Shown here: positions 7,496-16,940 of the stretch, piece by piece | Numbering within the stretch: position 1 is the stretch's first letter | How the letters are laid out: every line of letters begins with the position of its first letter | DNA from: Amycolatopsis orientalis DSM 40040 = KCTC 9412 | GTDB lineage: Bacteria > Actinomycetota > Actinomycetes > Mycobacteriales > Pseudonocardiaceae | Direction: 5' to 3' | Length of the DNA stretch: 64,000 nucleotides | Assembly (NCBI RefSeq): GCF_000478275.1 | Contig: NZ_ASJB01000015.1 | Span: 155,615 to 219,614, forward strand | The notes under the pieces: generated by a model | What the model was told of the DNA's origin: nothing | Database searches by the model: none | Seen by the model: the letters and a program-made list of their open reading frames with translations, nothing else | Position numbers and translations under genes: made by a program

Positions 7496-8655
7496 AGCAC
7501 CTCGCGGCCGTACTGGGAACCGGCCAGACGCACCACAAGGCCAAGCGCACCGACGTGTCGATGCCCGGGCTGCTCCGGGAAGCGATCGACCGGGCGATGC
7601 TCGACGCCGGGACCGGCTGGGACGACATCGACGCCGTCGTCCTCGGCAAGGCGCCGGATCTGTTCGAGGGCGTGATGATGCCCGAACTGTTCCTCGCCGA
7701 CGCGCTCGGCGCGACCGGGAAACCCTTGCTGCGCGTGCACACCGCGGGTTCGGTCGGCGGGTCGACCGCGCTCGTGGCGACGTCGCTGGTGCAGGCCGGG
7801 GTACACCAGCGGGTACTGACGGTCGCCTTCGAGAAACAGTCCGAATCGAACGCGATGTGGGGACTGTCGATCCTTCCGCCGTTCCAGATGCCGGTGGGCG
7901 CCGGGGCGGGCGGGTACTTCGCGCCGCACGTGCGCTCCTACATCCGGCGGTCCGGCGCGCCCGACCATGTCGGCGCGATCGTCGCGGCCAAGGACCGGCG
8001 TAACGGGGCCCTGAATCCCTATGCCCACCTGCGGCAGTCCGACATCACGGTGGAATCGGTGCGGGCTTCGCAGATGCTGTGGGATCCGATCCGTTACGAC
8101 GAGACCTGCCCGTCCTCGGACGGCGCCTGCGCGATGGTGATCGGTGACGAGGCCGCCGGCGACGCGGTTCCCGGTGGCGCGGCGTGGATCCACGCGACCG
8201 CGATGCGGACCGAGCCGACGACGTTCGCCGGTCGCGACCAGGTCAACCCGCGGGCGGGCCGCGACGCCGCCGCCGCGTTGTGGCGGGCGGCGGGGATCAC
8301 CGATCCACTGTCCGAAGTGGACACCGCCGAGATCTACGTGCCCTTCTCGTGGTTCGAGCCGATGTGGCTGGAGAACCTCGGGTTCACTGACGAGGGTCAA
8401 GGCTGGAAGCTCACCGAGGCGGGCGAGACCGCGCTCGGCGGGCGGCTGCCGGTCAACCCCTCCGGCGGGGTGCTGTCGTCGAACCCGATCGGCGCGTCCG
8501 GGATGCTCCGGTTCTCCGAGGCGGCCAAACAGGTGATGGGGCGGGCCGGGGACTACCAGGTCGACGGCGCGCGCGTCGCGCTCGGGCACGCGTACGGCGG
8601 CGGTTCGCAGTTCTTCTCGATGTGGGTGGTGGGCTCGGCGAAGCCGGGCTCTTGA
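7492..8655 (+). CDS. ltp3: thiolase-like steroid aldolase Ltp3
   Basis: 387 residues from GTG 7492 (GTGA overlap with ltp4). The sequence is thiolase-like without the classical Cys acid/base pattern: VHTAGSVGGSTALVATSLVQ, a YDETCPSSDGACAMVIGDE segment, EIYVPFSWFEPMWLENLG, VNPSGGVLSSNPIGASGMLR and GHAYGGGSQFFSMWV. This matches Rv3523. It most likely forms the catalytic complex with Ltp4 and the DUF35 protein upstream for removing the branched part of phytosterol side chains as acyl-CoA. The operon ends here; the convergent YihY gene starts 18 nt later. Confidence 0.92.
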   Translation: MKHLAAVLGTGQTHHKAKRTDVSMPGLLREAIDRAMLDAGTGWDDIDAVVLGKAPDLFEGVMMPELFLADALGATGKPLLRVHTAGSVGGSTALVATSLVQAGVHQRVLTVAFEKQSESNAMWGLSILPPFQMPVGAGAGGYFAPHVRSYIRRSGAPDHVGAIVAAKDRRNGALNPYAHLRQSDITVESVRASQMLWDPIRYDETCPSSDGACAMVIGDEAAGDAVPGGAAWIHATAMRTEPTTFAGRDQVNPRAGRDAAAALWRAAGITDPLSEVDTAEIYVPFSWFEPMWLENLGFTDEGQGWKLTEAGETALGGRLPVNPSGGVLSSNPIGASGMLRFSEAAKQVMGRAGDYQVDGARVALGHAYGGGSQFFSMWVVGSAKPGS

Positions 8656-8673
8656 GCCCCGCCGCGCGCGGAG

Positions 8674-9696
8674 TCAGGAGCGGCGGCGCGGGCGGAGACG
8701 TTGTGCGACGAGGGTGGCGACCACCCCGGTCACCGCACCGACGAGCATCGGTTTGAGCCCGTGCCGATCGGGCGGCGCCACCACGGGCCGGACCACCACG
8801 GGAGGCGGTGGGCGGACCGGCTCCGGGGGCGCGTCGCGCGCGGTCGCCGTCCACGCCGTGACGAACACCAGCATCCTGGCGACCAGCGAGATGAAGAAGA
8901 TGAGACCGATGATGGAGCCGAACGCGACCCCCGTCGGCGAATTGCCGATCAAGCGCAGGTAGATCCCACCGGCCTGTTTCAGCAGTTCGAAGCCGAGTGC
9001 CAGGGCGACCGCGCCGCGCATCGCGCTGCGGACCCCGACCGGTTTCCGCGGCAGCCGGGTGAGCACCCAGAGGAACACGAGCCAGTTGGCCAGCAACGCG
9101 AGCGGGATCGAGATCGCCGAAAGGACGTTGTGTCCCCATGCGGTGTCGTCGACCCCGGCCAGTCCCAGTAGGTAGCGGCCGAGCGCGGAGCCGGAAATGG
9201 TGATGGCGAAGGACACCAGTAGCGCTGACGCGAGGCCGAGCAGCGCGAGCAGGTCCGCGGCGATGGTGCGCAGCAGCGGGAGATCCGACCGGTTCTGGCC
9301 CCACAGCGCGGTGAGGGCGTCCCGCAGCGCGTTCATCCAGTTCCAGCCGGAGTAGAGCCCGATCACCAGACCGATGACCCCGACGCTGGTGCGTTGCTCC
9401 ACGAATCCGGTGAGCAGTTCCCCCGCCTTGTCGCCGAGGCCGCCGGGCAGCGTGCCGGTGATCGCGTTCAGCATCGACTCGATCACCTGCGGCTGGCTCG
9501 CCAGCACGAAGCCGGCCACCGACGCCGCGACCATGAGGATGGGCACCAGCGAGAACAGGCTGAAATACGTGATCGAGGCGACGTAGTGGTAACCGCCGTA
9601 CTCGATGTAGCGGTTCACCGCCCGCGCCACGTGGTCCAGCCAGCGGTAGCGGGCGCGCAGCCGCTGCCATTTCGTCGGTGCCTGCTTCTCCCTCAC
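8674..9696 (-). CDS. YihY/BrkB family inner membrane protein
   Basis: 340 residues from GTG 9696. A charged N-terminus (KWQRLRARYRWLDHVARAVNRYIEYGG) precedes six to seven hydrophobic segments, including YVASITYFSLFSLVPILMVA, VGVIGLVIGLYSGWNWMNAL, LLGLASALLVSFAITISG and FGSIIGLIFFISLVARMLVF. That is the pattern of the YihY (once mis-named RNase BN) family, YhjD branch. The C-terminal tail is proline- and arginine-rich and ends after one more hydrophobic stretch. Function is not established for this family. Nothing suggests sterol regulation; it sits between the ltp3 block and the cyp125 block. Confidence 0.85.
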   Translation of the reverse strand: MREKQAPTKWQRLRARYRWLDHVARAVNRYIEYGGYHYVASITYFSLFSLVPILMVAASVAGFVLASQPQVIESMLNAITGTLPGGLGDKAGELLTGFVEQRTSVGVIGLVIGLYSGWNWMNALRDALTALWGQNRSDLPLLRTIAADLLALLGLASALLVSFAITISGSALGRYLLGLAGVDDTAWGHNVLSAISIPLALLANWLVFLWVLTRLPRKPVGVRSAMRGAVALALGFELLKQAGGIYLRLIGNSPTGVAFGSIIGLIFFISLVARMLVFVTAWTATARDAPPEPVRPPPPVVVRPVVAPPDRHGLKPMLVGAVTGVVATLVAQRLRPRRRS

Positions 9697-9743
9697 ACGG
9701 ACTGTCTACCTCAGTGAGGTCACAGCTCGTGGGCAACACGCGA

Positions 9744-10532
9744 TCACGCGAGCGCGATCAGCTCCGAACCGTCATCCTCGGGCAGCGAAGGACCCGCGGT
9801 CGCCAGGACGGTGTTGCCGAGAAAGTCCAGCTCACAGCCGAGGGTGGAGAGGAACGCGGTGTCGGCGGCGTCCCGTCCGGTCGCGATCCGGCTCAGGCTC
9901 TGCCTCGGCGCGAGTCCGGTGGCGTCGAACACGTACCAGTGGCCGTCGATCGCGGCCTCGAACACGGCGTGGAAGTCCATTGGGGACAGTCCCGGCGCGT
10001 AGACCGCGGTGAACCGGGCGGGGATGTCGAGCACGCGGCACAGTGAGATGCAGACGTGCGCGTAGTCGCGGCAAACCCCTTCACCGGCGAGATAGGTGTC
10101 GACGGCGTCGTCGGTCGGCGAACCGGAACCGACCACATAGGACAGATGCTCGCCCGCGTGCCGGACGATCGCCTCGACCTTGGCACGTGCGTCGGGCAGG
10201 TCGCCGAAGCGCGACAGCGCGAGCCCGCCCATCCGGTCCGAGGGGCAGTACCGGCTCGGCCGGGTGTAGCGGATGAGGTCCTCCATGCCGACGGGCTCGG
10301 CCGCGGCGGGGCCGAAGGCGCGTGCGGCCCGGTACCGCACGACATGCTCCCCGGGCGGCAGATCGACGACCTGCGCCCGGGTCCCGTGTTCGAACGCCAC
10401 CTGGCGCGGCGGCGCGGGATAGGCGAACTCCTCCTGATCGGCCCCGCCGGCGAGGGCGACCACGAACGCGGCGGGACCGGGTTTCGTGACCCGGAAGGAC
10501 ATTTCGACGTCGACCTGCACGTGGGGACCCAT
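9744..10532 (-). CDS. transglutaminase-like cysteine protease-fold protein
   Basis: 262 residues from ATG 10532; a GTG at 10550 in frame would add six residues, and neither start has a convincing ribosome binding site. The transglutaminase-core triad is visible as Cys in GEGVCRDYAHVCISLCR, His in SPMDFHAVFEAAIDGHWYVFD and Asp in VFDATGLAPR. The N-terminal half carries the beta-sandwich seen in bacterial transglutaminase-like proteins. There is no signal peptide, so it is probably cytosolic. Such proteins act as peptidases or amidases in several settings; the substrate here is unknown. It lies downstream of cyp125 on the same strand, 75 nt away. Confidence 0.8.
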   Translation of the reverse strand: MGPHVQVDVEMSFRVTKPGPAAFVVALAGGADQEEFAYPAPPRQVAFEHGTRAQVVDLPPGEHVVRYRAARAFGPAAAEPVGMEDLIRYTRPSRYCPSDRMGGLALSRFGDLPDARAKVEAIVRHAGEHLSYVVGSGSPTDDAVDTYLAGEGVCRDYAHVCISLCRVLDIPARFTAVYAPGLSPMDFHAVFEAAIDGHWYVFDATGLAPRQSLSRIATGRDAADTAFLSTLGCELDFLGNTVLATAGPSLPEDDGSELIALA

Positions 10533-10580
10533 GACCCCATGGTGCCCCACCGCGCCGGTCCGGGCCGATCAGGCCGTCCG

Positions 10581-10615
10581 GTCAGGCTGTGTTGTCAGGC
10601 CGTGTTGTCAGGCAT
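10581..10615. repeat. 13-bp tandem repeat at the 3' end of cyp125
   Basis: GTCAGGCTGTGTT (10581-10593), GTCAGGCCGTGTT (10594-10606) and GTCAGGCAT (10607-10615) are two and a half copies. The third includes the cyp125 stop codon, so on the minus strand GCCTGA is repeated three times. Confidence 0.8.
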
Positions 10616-11834
10616 AGCGCACTTGGTAGTGCTTGATCCCGTTGAGCCAGCTCGACCGGAGCCGGTCGGGCGGGGCAGCTTCGCTGATGTCCGGCATGAC
10701 GTCGGCGATGGCGTTGAAGATCAGGTCGATCTCCAGCCGGGCGAGGTTCGCGCCGATGCAGTAGTGCGAGCCCGTGCCGCCGAACCCGACGTGCGGGTTG
10801 TCCTCGCGGAGGATGTCGAACTTCTCCGGCTCGTCGAAGTGGTCCGGGTCGAAGTTCGCGGAGCTGTAGAACATGCCGACCCGGTCGCCCTTGCGGATGT
10901 GCTGCCCGCCGAGTTCGGTGTCGCGGGTCGCGGTGCGCTGGAAGGCGACCACGGGGGTGGCCCAGCGGACGATCTCGTCCGGCGCGGTCTTCGGCCGTTC
11001 CTTCTTGTACAGCTCCCACTGGTCGGGGTGGTCGAGGAACGCCTTCATGCCGTGGGTGATCGCGTTGCGCGTCGTCTCGTTGCCCGCGACGGCCAGCAGG
11101 ATGACGAAGAAACCGAATTCGTCCGAGGCCAGCGATTCACCGTCGACGTCGGCCTGGACCAGCTTCGTGACGATGTCGTCCATCGGGCATTTGCGCCGTT
11201 CTTCGGCCATGTTCCAGGCGTAGCCGACGATCTCCGCGGACGCGGCGAGCGGTTCGACCTCGTACTCGGGATCGTCGTAGGCGACCATCTGGTTGGACCA
11301 GTCGAAGACCTTGAGGCGGTCTTCCTGCGGGATGCCGATCAGTTCGGCGATGGCCTGCAACGGAAGTTCGCAGGCGACGTCGGCGACGAAGTCCCCGCTA
11401 CCCTTTTTCTTGGCCTCGCTGACGATCCGCTCCGCACGGTCGCGCAGGGTGTCCTCGAGTTTCGCGATCGACCTCGGCGTGAAGCCCTTCGAGACGATCC
11501 GGCGCAGTTTCGTGTGCTGCGGGGCGTCCATGTTGAGGAGGACGAGCCGGTTGGCTTCGAGACTGTCGTCGGTCATGTTCTCGTCGAAGCGGATGATCGC
11601 GGTCTTCTCCCGGGAGGAGAACAGCTCGCTGTCCCTCGACACCGCCTTGACGTCGTCGAGCCGGCTGACCACCCAGTAGCCGTCGTCGCGGAAGCCCGCG
11701 GTGTTGTGCGGCTGCGGGTTCCACCAGACCGGTGCCGTGCGGCGGAGTTCGGCGAACTCGGCCAGAGGCAGTCTGGTGGCGTACAGATCCGGATCGGTGA
11801 AATCGAAACCGGCGGGGATCAGGGGAGCGGCCAC
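10608..11834 (-). CDS. cyp125: steroid C26/C27-monooxygenase cytochrome P450 CYP125
   Basis: 408 residues from GTG 11834, preceded by AGGAGG at 6 nt spacing. P450 landmarks: I-helix VAGNETTRNAITHG (residues 249-262), K-helix EIVR (287-290), and heme ligand Cys359 in FGGTGSHYCIGANLAR. The N-terminal half (VWWNPQPHNTAGFRDDGYWVV, LLNMDAPQHTKLRRIVSKGF) follows Rv3545c CYP125A1. The enzyme oxidises the terminal side-chain methyl of cholesterol or cholestenone to the alcohol, aldehyde and acid, which starts side-chain degradation. The gene is divergent from fadA5 as in M. tuberculosis, with KstR operators in the gap. Confidence 0.95.
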   Translation of the reverse strand: MAAPLIPAGFDFTDPDLYATRLPLAEFAELRRTAPVWWNPQPHNTAGFRDDGYWVVSRLDDVKAVSRDSELFSSREKTAIIRFDENMTDDSLEANRLVLLNMDAPQHTKLRRIVSKGFTPRSIAKLEDTLRDRAERIVSEAKKKGSGDFVADVACELPLQAIAELIGIPQEDRLKVFDWSNQMVAYDDPEYEVEPLAASAEIVGYAWNMAEERRKCPMDDIVTKLVQADVDGESLASDEFGFFVILLAVAGNETTRNAITHGMKAFLDHPDQWELYKKERPKTAPDEIVRWATPVVAFQRTATRDTELGGQHIRKGDRVGMFYSSANFDPDHFDEPEKFDILREDNPHVGFGGTGSHYCIGANLARLEIDLIFNAIADVMPDISEAAPPDRLRSSWLNGIKHYQVRYA

Positions 11835-11860
11835 GGGCTACCTCCTACGCGGTTCGCCAA

Positions 11861-11874
11861 TGAAACACGTTCTA
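11861..11874. promoter_or_regulatory. KstR operator, cyp125
   Basis: TGAAACACGTTCTA matches all fixed positions of the KstR consensus and lies 27 bp upstream of the cyp125 start codon. Confidence 0.85.
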
Positions 11875-11919
11875 ACCCCGATTGAAGCATACGGCGTTTA
11901 CCAAGTGAAGAGTTTTCAG

Positions 11920-11933
11920 TGAAACCCGTTAAC
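11920..11933. promoter_or_regulatory. possible second KstR site in the cyp125/fadA5 gap
   Basis: TGAAACCCGTTAAC fits the consensus with one mismatch (last A). It lies midway between the cyp125 and fadA5 operators. Confidence 0.45.
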
Positions 11934-11987
11934 TCACCCGAGCGGGATCATGGAATCCCAGCCAGGAGCGGTAACCGCGACCAGTGA

Positions 11988-13241
<1,254 letters not shown>

Positions 13242-13337
13242 CGTGGGCGGACGCGACCGCCGCCGGCCCCGCACAGTACGCGGCAGGTGACCCGTCAGCG
13301 AGTGTCCCTTGTGGACATTCAGCACGCCGGTTCGCGT

Positions 13338-13823
13338 CTACTCCGCGGCGACCTCGACCACCGGACCGTTGTCCGGCCTCGCGAGCCGTTTGCTCCCCTG
13401 GCCCTCCTTCCAGAAGTCGAAATAGATGGTGTCGCCCTCGACCCAGGTGAGCACCGCCTCGGTGAGGTCGAGCCGGAAGACGTGTGCCTCCCCGTCGTCG
13501 CCCTGCAGGCGGGCGACCTCCGCCGGATCGGTGATCTCGACGGCCTTTCCCGACACCTTCGCGTCCGCGCCGCCCTCGTCGATCGCCGAGGCGGCGTGGA
13601 TCGCGAACCTGCCGTCCCGTCGCAGGTCCTTCGCCTTCATCGCGTTGATCATCGAACCGATCAGCAGATCCTGCTCACGGAAATCGACCTCACTGCCACT
13701 GACCCTGGGCGAGCCGTCCCGCCGGACCGTCGCCAGCACATGCGATTTGGCCGCGGTGAACCGCTCCTTGATCTTCGCCGCCAGCTCGGGCGCCTCTTCA
13801 CTGAACTGCTGCCACGTCGCCAT
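13338..13823 (-). CDS. pyridoxamine 5'-phosphate oxidase-like split-barrel protein
   Basis: 161 residues from ATG 13823 (MATWQQFSEEAPELAAKIKERF); an earlier in-frame start four codons upstream is less typical. The AAKSHVLATVRRDGSPRVSG motif, LLIGSMINAMKAKDLRRDGRFAIH and the C-terminal VEGDTIYFDFWKEG region are those of the flavin- or F420-binding PNPOx-like split beta-barrel family (MSMEG-type, about 150 residues). It probably binds FMN or F420 and acts as a reductase or oxidase on an unknown small substrate. Convergent with fadA5 and followed on the minus strand by nothing else; no sterol operator is visible. Confidence 0.75.
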   Translation of the reverse strand: MATWQQFSEEAPELAAKIKERFTAAKSHVLATVRRDGSPRVSGSEVDFREQDLLIGSMINAMKAKDLRRDGRFAIHAASAIDEGGADAKVSGKAVEITDPAEVARLQGDDGEAHVFRLDLTEAVLTWVEGDTIYFDFWKEGQGSKRLARPDNGPVVEVAAE

Positions 13824-13863
13824 GCCGCACAGCATCCCACCGGGGTCCGACAGTTTCGAGCGG

Positions 13864-14709
13864 TCAGGGCCGCGGCGCCCCCATCGGGTTCGGCAGCGGG
13901 ATCGCGCCGGTGTCGAAGATCCGGCGGCTCAACGGGACGGCCAACCGCACCACCTCGGCCGCGCCGTCCTCGCCGAGCGCTTCGAGCGGCCCGGTGGCGA
14001 GCCGGTCGGTCTCGTCCTCGATCCGTTGGCGCAGCGCGATTCCCGAGTCGGTGAGGGCCAGATCGCCGTCGAGGACACCCCTGGCCTGGAGCCGTGCGAC
14101 GCTCTCGTCCCACTCGTCGTCGGACCAGCCGCGGTTGACCTGGACGACCTCGCGGGTCACCGCCCCGCTGCCGATGTGGGTCAGCGTCGTGTCGAGCCCG
14201 CGCAGTCCGGCGGCGACGGCGGAGAGCACGTGACCGTCCCCGCGATGCTCGCGCAGCACCGTCGCCGCGAGCCAGACCCGCCCGGCCGGTCCGGCGGGAC
14301 GGGCGACCGAGGACCACGCGGCGGCGAGCGGCCTCGCCGCGTGATCGCAGCCGGCGACGGCCTGTTCGAGCAGTCCGGCGAGTTCTTCCAGCGGCGCGTC
14401 GGCGGGCAGGATCCGGTCCAGGGCCGCCTCGACGGCCTCCATCCGGCTCTGGAGCACGGCGGCCGGTTCTGCGTATTTCCAGGCGTCGGGCAAAGATCGC
14501 GCGACCATCCGCGGTGCGAAGCCGAAGAGCATCGCGGTGACAGGTGGTTCCGCCAGCGGGCCGAGCGGCGCGACGCGTCCGGCGAAATAGCCCATCCACC
14601 AGCCCGGCAGGCCCACGGCCTTGGCCGCGGCCGCCGTTTCCGGGGCGAAGTAGACGACGGCGTGCAGCGGCTCGACCGCCTCCCAGAGGCGGCGCTGAAG
14701 TGACTTCAC
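13864..14709 (-). CDS. SCO6745-family protein (winged-helix-like, unknown function)
   Basis: 281 residues from GTG 14709. The features ARRLW-like start (LQRRLWEAVEPLHAVVYFAPE), GYFAGRVAPLGPL, GFAPRMVARSLPDAW and the central LREHRGDGHVLSAVAAGL recur in the actinobacterial SCO6745 family. The C-terminal RLQARGVLDGDLALTDSGIALRQRIEDETDRLA resembles a MarR-like winged helix. Function is unknown. It starts 65 bp from the divergent GNAT gene, so the two may share a promoter region. Confidence 0.7.
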   Translation of the reverse strand: MKSLQRRLWEAVEPLHAVVYFAPETAAAAKAVGLPGWWMGYFAGRVAPLGPLAEPPVTAMLFGFAPRMVARSLPDAWKYAEPAAVLQSRMEAVEAALDRILPADAPLEELAGLLEQAVAGCDHAARPLAAAWSSVARPAGPAGRVWLAATVLREHRGDGHVLSAVAAGLRGLDTTLTHIGSGAVTREVVQVNRGWSDDEWDESVARLQARGVLDGDLALTDSGIALRQRIEDETDRLATGPLEALGEDGAAEVVRLAVPLSRRIFDTGAIPLPNPMGAPRP

Positions 14710-14774
14710 TCCTCCATCTTGGCCGCACCGAAAACCGGATGCGAGCCCGTCCGCCGTGGTGTCTGATCACGACC

Positions 14775-15650
14775 ATGGCGATCATCGTGGAAAAGCCGGG
14801 AGCCGACGGGCTGGACGAGGCCGTGGCCGTACTGCGGGAGTGGCAGCGGGAGGGCACGGCGTGGCAGCTGCATGCGGGTGACCTGGGCTGGTTCCGGCGG
14901 TTCGGGGCCGAGGCGACGGCCGCGGCGGTCCGGATCTGGCGCCGGGACGGCCGGATCCTCGCCGTCGGCCTGCTGGACGGAGCGGACCTGCTGCGCCTGA
15001 CGACCGATCCCGACGCGCGCCGGGACGAAGAGCTGGCGCGGCGGCTGGCCGAGGACGTGATCGAGCCGGAACGCGGAGTGCTGCCTGCCGGGAAGGTGTT
15101 CATCGAGGCACCGAAGGACGCGCTGATCCAGGACCTGTTGCCCGAGCGGGGCTGGTACCTCGACGAGCCGTGGACGCCGCTGCGTCTCGACCTCACCGAG
15201 CCGGTGAAGGATCCGGGCGTGCGGATCGAGGTGATCGGGCCGGACCAGGGGCAGGTGTGGGCCGCCGTGATCCGGGCGTCGTTCGACGGATCGACGTTCT
15301 CGCTGGAACGGTGGACCGCGATGGCGTCCGGATCGGCGTACGCCGACGCCCGCTGCCTGGTCGCGTACGACGACCGGGGCGACGCCGCCGCGGCGGTCGC
15401 GGTGTGGTCCGCCGGGCGGGGCAAGCCCGGGATACTCGAGCCGATGGGCGTGCACCGGGACCATCGCGGGCACGGGTACGGCAAGGCGATCAGTGTCGCC
15501 GCGGCGGGCGCGCTCCGGGAACTCGGTTCGTCGAGTGCGGCCGTGGCCACGCCGAGTTCCAACGTCGCCGCCGTCGCGACCTACAAGTCGGCGGGTTTCG
15601 AGCCGCTCCCCGAGGTCCGGGACCTCACCCGGGACGCGGAAGGCTCGTGA
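14775..15650 (+). CDS. GNAT-family N-acetyltransferase
   Basis: 291 residues from ATG 14775 (MAIIVEKPGADGLDEAVAVL); longer frames start inside the neighbouring gene. The C-terminal half holds the acetyl-CoA-binding GNAT motif A, EPMGVHRDHRGHGYGKAIS, and motif B, SSNVAAVATYKSAGFEPLPEV. The N-terminal 150 residues form a second, degenerate GNAT-like lobe, a common arrangement in actinomycetes. The acceptor is unknown. Its stop codon lies in CTCGTGAGCGGTA, which resembles the outer arm of the palindromic repeat family found downstream. Confidence 0.75.
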   Translation: MAIIVEKPGADGLDEAVAVLREWQREGTAWQLHAGDLGWFRRFGAEATAAAVRIWRRDGRILAVGLLDGADLLRLTTDPDARRDEELARRLAEDVIEPERGVLPAGKVFIEAPKDALIQDLLPERGWYLDEPWTPLRLDLTEPVKDPGVRIEVIGPDQGQVWAAVIRASFDGSTFSLERWTAMASGSAYADARCLVAYDDRGDAAAAVAVWSAGRGKPGILEPMGVHRDHRGHGYGKAISVAAAGALRELGSSSAAVATPSSNVAAVATYKSAGFEPLPEVRDLTRDAEGS

Positions 15651-16034
15651 GCGGTAGCCAACCGTGTCTTAGGTGCCTATGCGGGCGGCGGCTTATCCAA
15701 GCCCCGGTCCGTGAAGGCCTCCTTCCCTGCCCTGAAAGTCAGGGTCTCGGCGAAGTCGGCGGGCTACCGGGTTCGACGATGTAGGAATCGGGACGGTGAG
15801 TGTCCTGATTTCCCACATCGTCGGACGGGGCACCCGGTCTCAAGCCCGTGCCGATCACGACCTGTGGACCGGCAACCGAGCGGGGAAGATTCCGGCCGTC
15901 CCACGGCCGCAATCTTCCCCGTCCCGCTCGCGACTCACCTGACCGGCGGCCAGACGACTTTGCCCGGAGCCGGTCAAGCCTCGTGAGTGGTAATGACGGT
16001 TAGAACCGTCATTACCACTCACGAGGCACGTGGG
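15651..16034. other. non-coding convergent junction with three consecutive hairpins
   Basis: No credible gene lies in these 384 bp. Three strong inverted repeats occur in series: 15774-15823 (CGACGATGT...ACATCGTCG with an inner GGAATC/GATTTCC region), 15881-15921 (CGGGGAAGATT...AATCTTCCCCG around CGGCCG) and the perfect palindrome 15978-16027. A short CCCTGA/TCAGGG hairpin lies near 15730-15744. Confidence 0.7.
15978..16027. repeat. convergent-junction palindrome, copy R1
   Basis: A perfect 24-bp inverted repeat (15978-16001 with 16004-16027) around a 2-nt AG loop; the core is CTCGTGAGTGGTAATGACGG followed by TT-AG-AA. It lies between a plus-strand GNAT gene and a minus-strand SDR gene. Related copies are at 22026-22097, 29981-30067 and 40956-41003. 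Confidence 0.85.
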
Positions 16035-16940
16035 CTAGGCGCCGTAGACGGGTTCGGGGACGGGGGCATCGGCCAGCAGTTCGGCCACCACCGGGCCGAG
16101 TTCGGCCGGTGACCACCGGGATCCCTTGTCCCGCACCGTCCCATGCCGCCAGCCCTGCGCGATCGAGACGCGGCCGCCGTCGACCTCGAACACCCGGCCG
16201 GTCACCCCGGACGACTCCTCGCTGCCGAGCCAGACCACCAGCGGCGACACGTTTTCCGGGGCCATGGCGTCGAATCCGTCCACCGGCGCGGCCATGTCTT
16301 CGGCGAAGGCCTCCTCGGTCATCCTGGTCCTGGCGGCCGGGGCGATCGCGTTCACGGTGACGCCGTAACGCGCGAATTCCGTGGCGGCGACGAGGGTGAG
16401 TCCCAGGATCCCCGACTTCGCGGCCGCGTAGTTCCCCTGCCCGACACTGCCGAGCAACCCGGCGCCGGAACTGGTGTTGATCACCCGCGCCACCCGCGTC
16501 CGGCCTGCCTTCGCCTCCGCGCGCCAGTACGCGGTGGCGTGCCGCGTCGGCGCGAAATGGCCTTTGAGGTGGACACGGATGACCGCGTCCCATTCGTCCT
16601 CGCCGAGGTTGACCAGCATCCGGTCGCGCAGGAAACCGGCGTTGTTGACCAGGACGTCGAGCCCGCCGAACGCTTCGACGGCGGTTCGCACCAGCGCCTC
16701 GGCGCCCTCCCACGAAGCGACGTCCTCGGTGTTCGCGACCGCCTTCCCGCCGAGCGCCTCGATCTCGTCGACGACGTCCTGCGCGGGTCCGGCCGAACCG
16801 CCGCTGCCGTCGACCCCGGCGCCGAGGTCGTTCACCACCACTCGCGCGCCCTCGGCGGCGAACGCGAGCGCGTGCGCCCGCCCGATGCCACGACCGGCGC
16901 CGGTCACCACCACGATCCGGCCGTCGGCGATCCCGCTCAC
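16035..16940 (-). CDS. short-chain dehydrogenase/reductase (Rv3548c position)
   Basis: 301 residues from GTG 16940 with AAAGGAG upstream. Rossmann motif VVVTGAGRGIGRAHALAFAA, NNAG at LVNNAGFLRDR, and active-site Tyr-x3-Lys in GNYAAAKSG are present, so it is a complete classical SDR with a C-terminal extension of about 40 residues. In mycobacteria two minus-strand SDR genes, Rv3548c and Rv3549c, lie divergent from echA20-ipdABC, and this pair occupies the same place. It is likely a KstR2-controlled dehydrogenase for a C/D-ring CoA thioester; the exact step is not known to me. It overlaps the upstream SDR gene by 4 bp. Confidence 0.8.
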   Translation of the reverse strand: MSGIADGRIVVVTGAGRGIGRAHALAFAAEGARVVVNDLGAGVDGSGGSAGPAQDVVDEIEALGGKAVANTEDVASWEGAEALVRTAVEAFGGLDVLVNNAGFLRDRMLVNLGEDEWDAVIRVHLKGHFAPTRHATAYWRAEAKAGRTRVARVINTSSGAGLLGSVGQGNYAAAKSGILGLTLVAATEFARYGVTVNAIAPAARTRMTEEAFAEDMAAPVDGFDAMAPENVSPLVVWLGSEESSGVTGRVFEVDGGRVSIAQGWRHGTVRDKGSRWSPAELGPVVAELLADAPVPEPVYGA

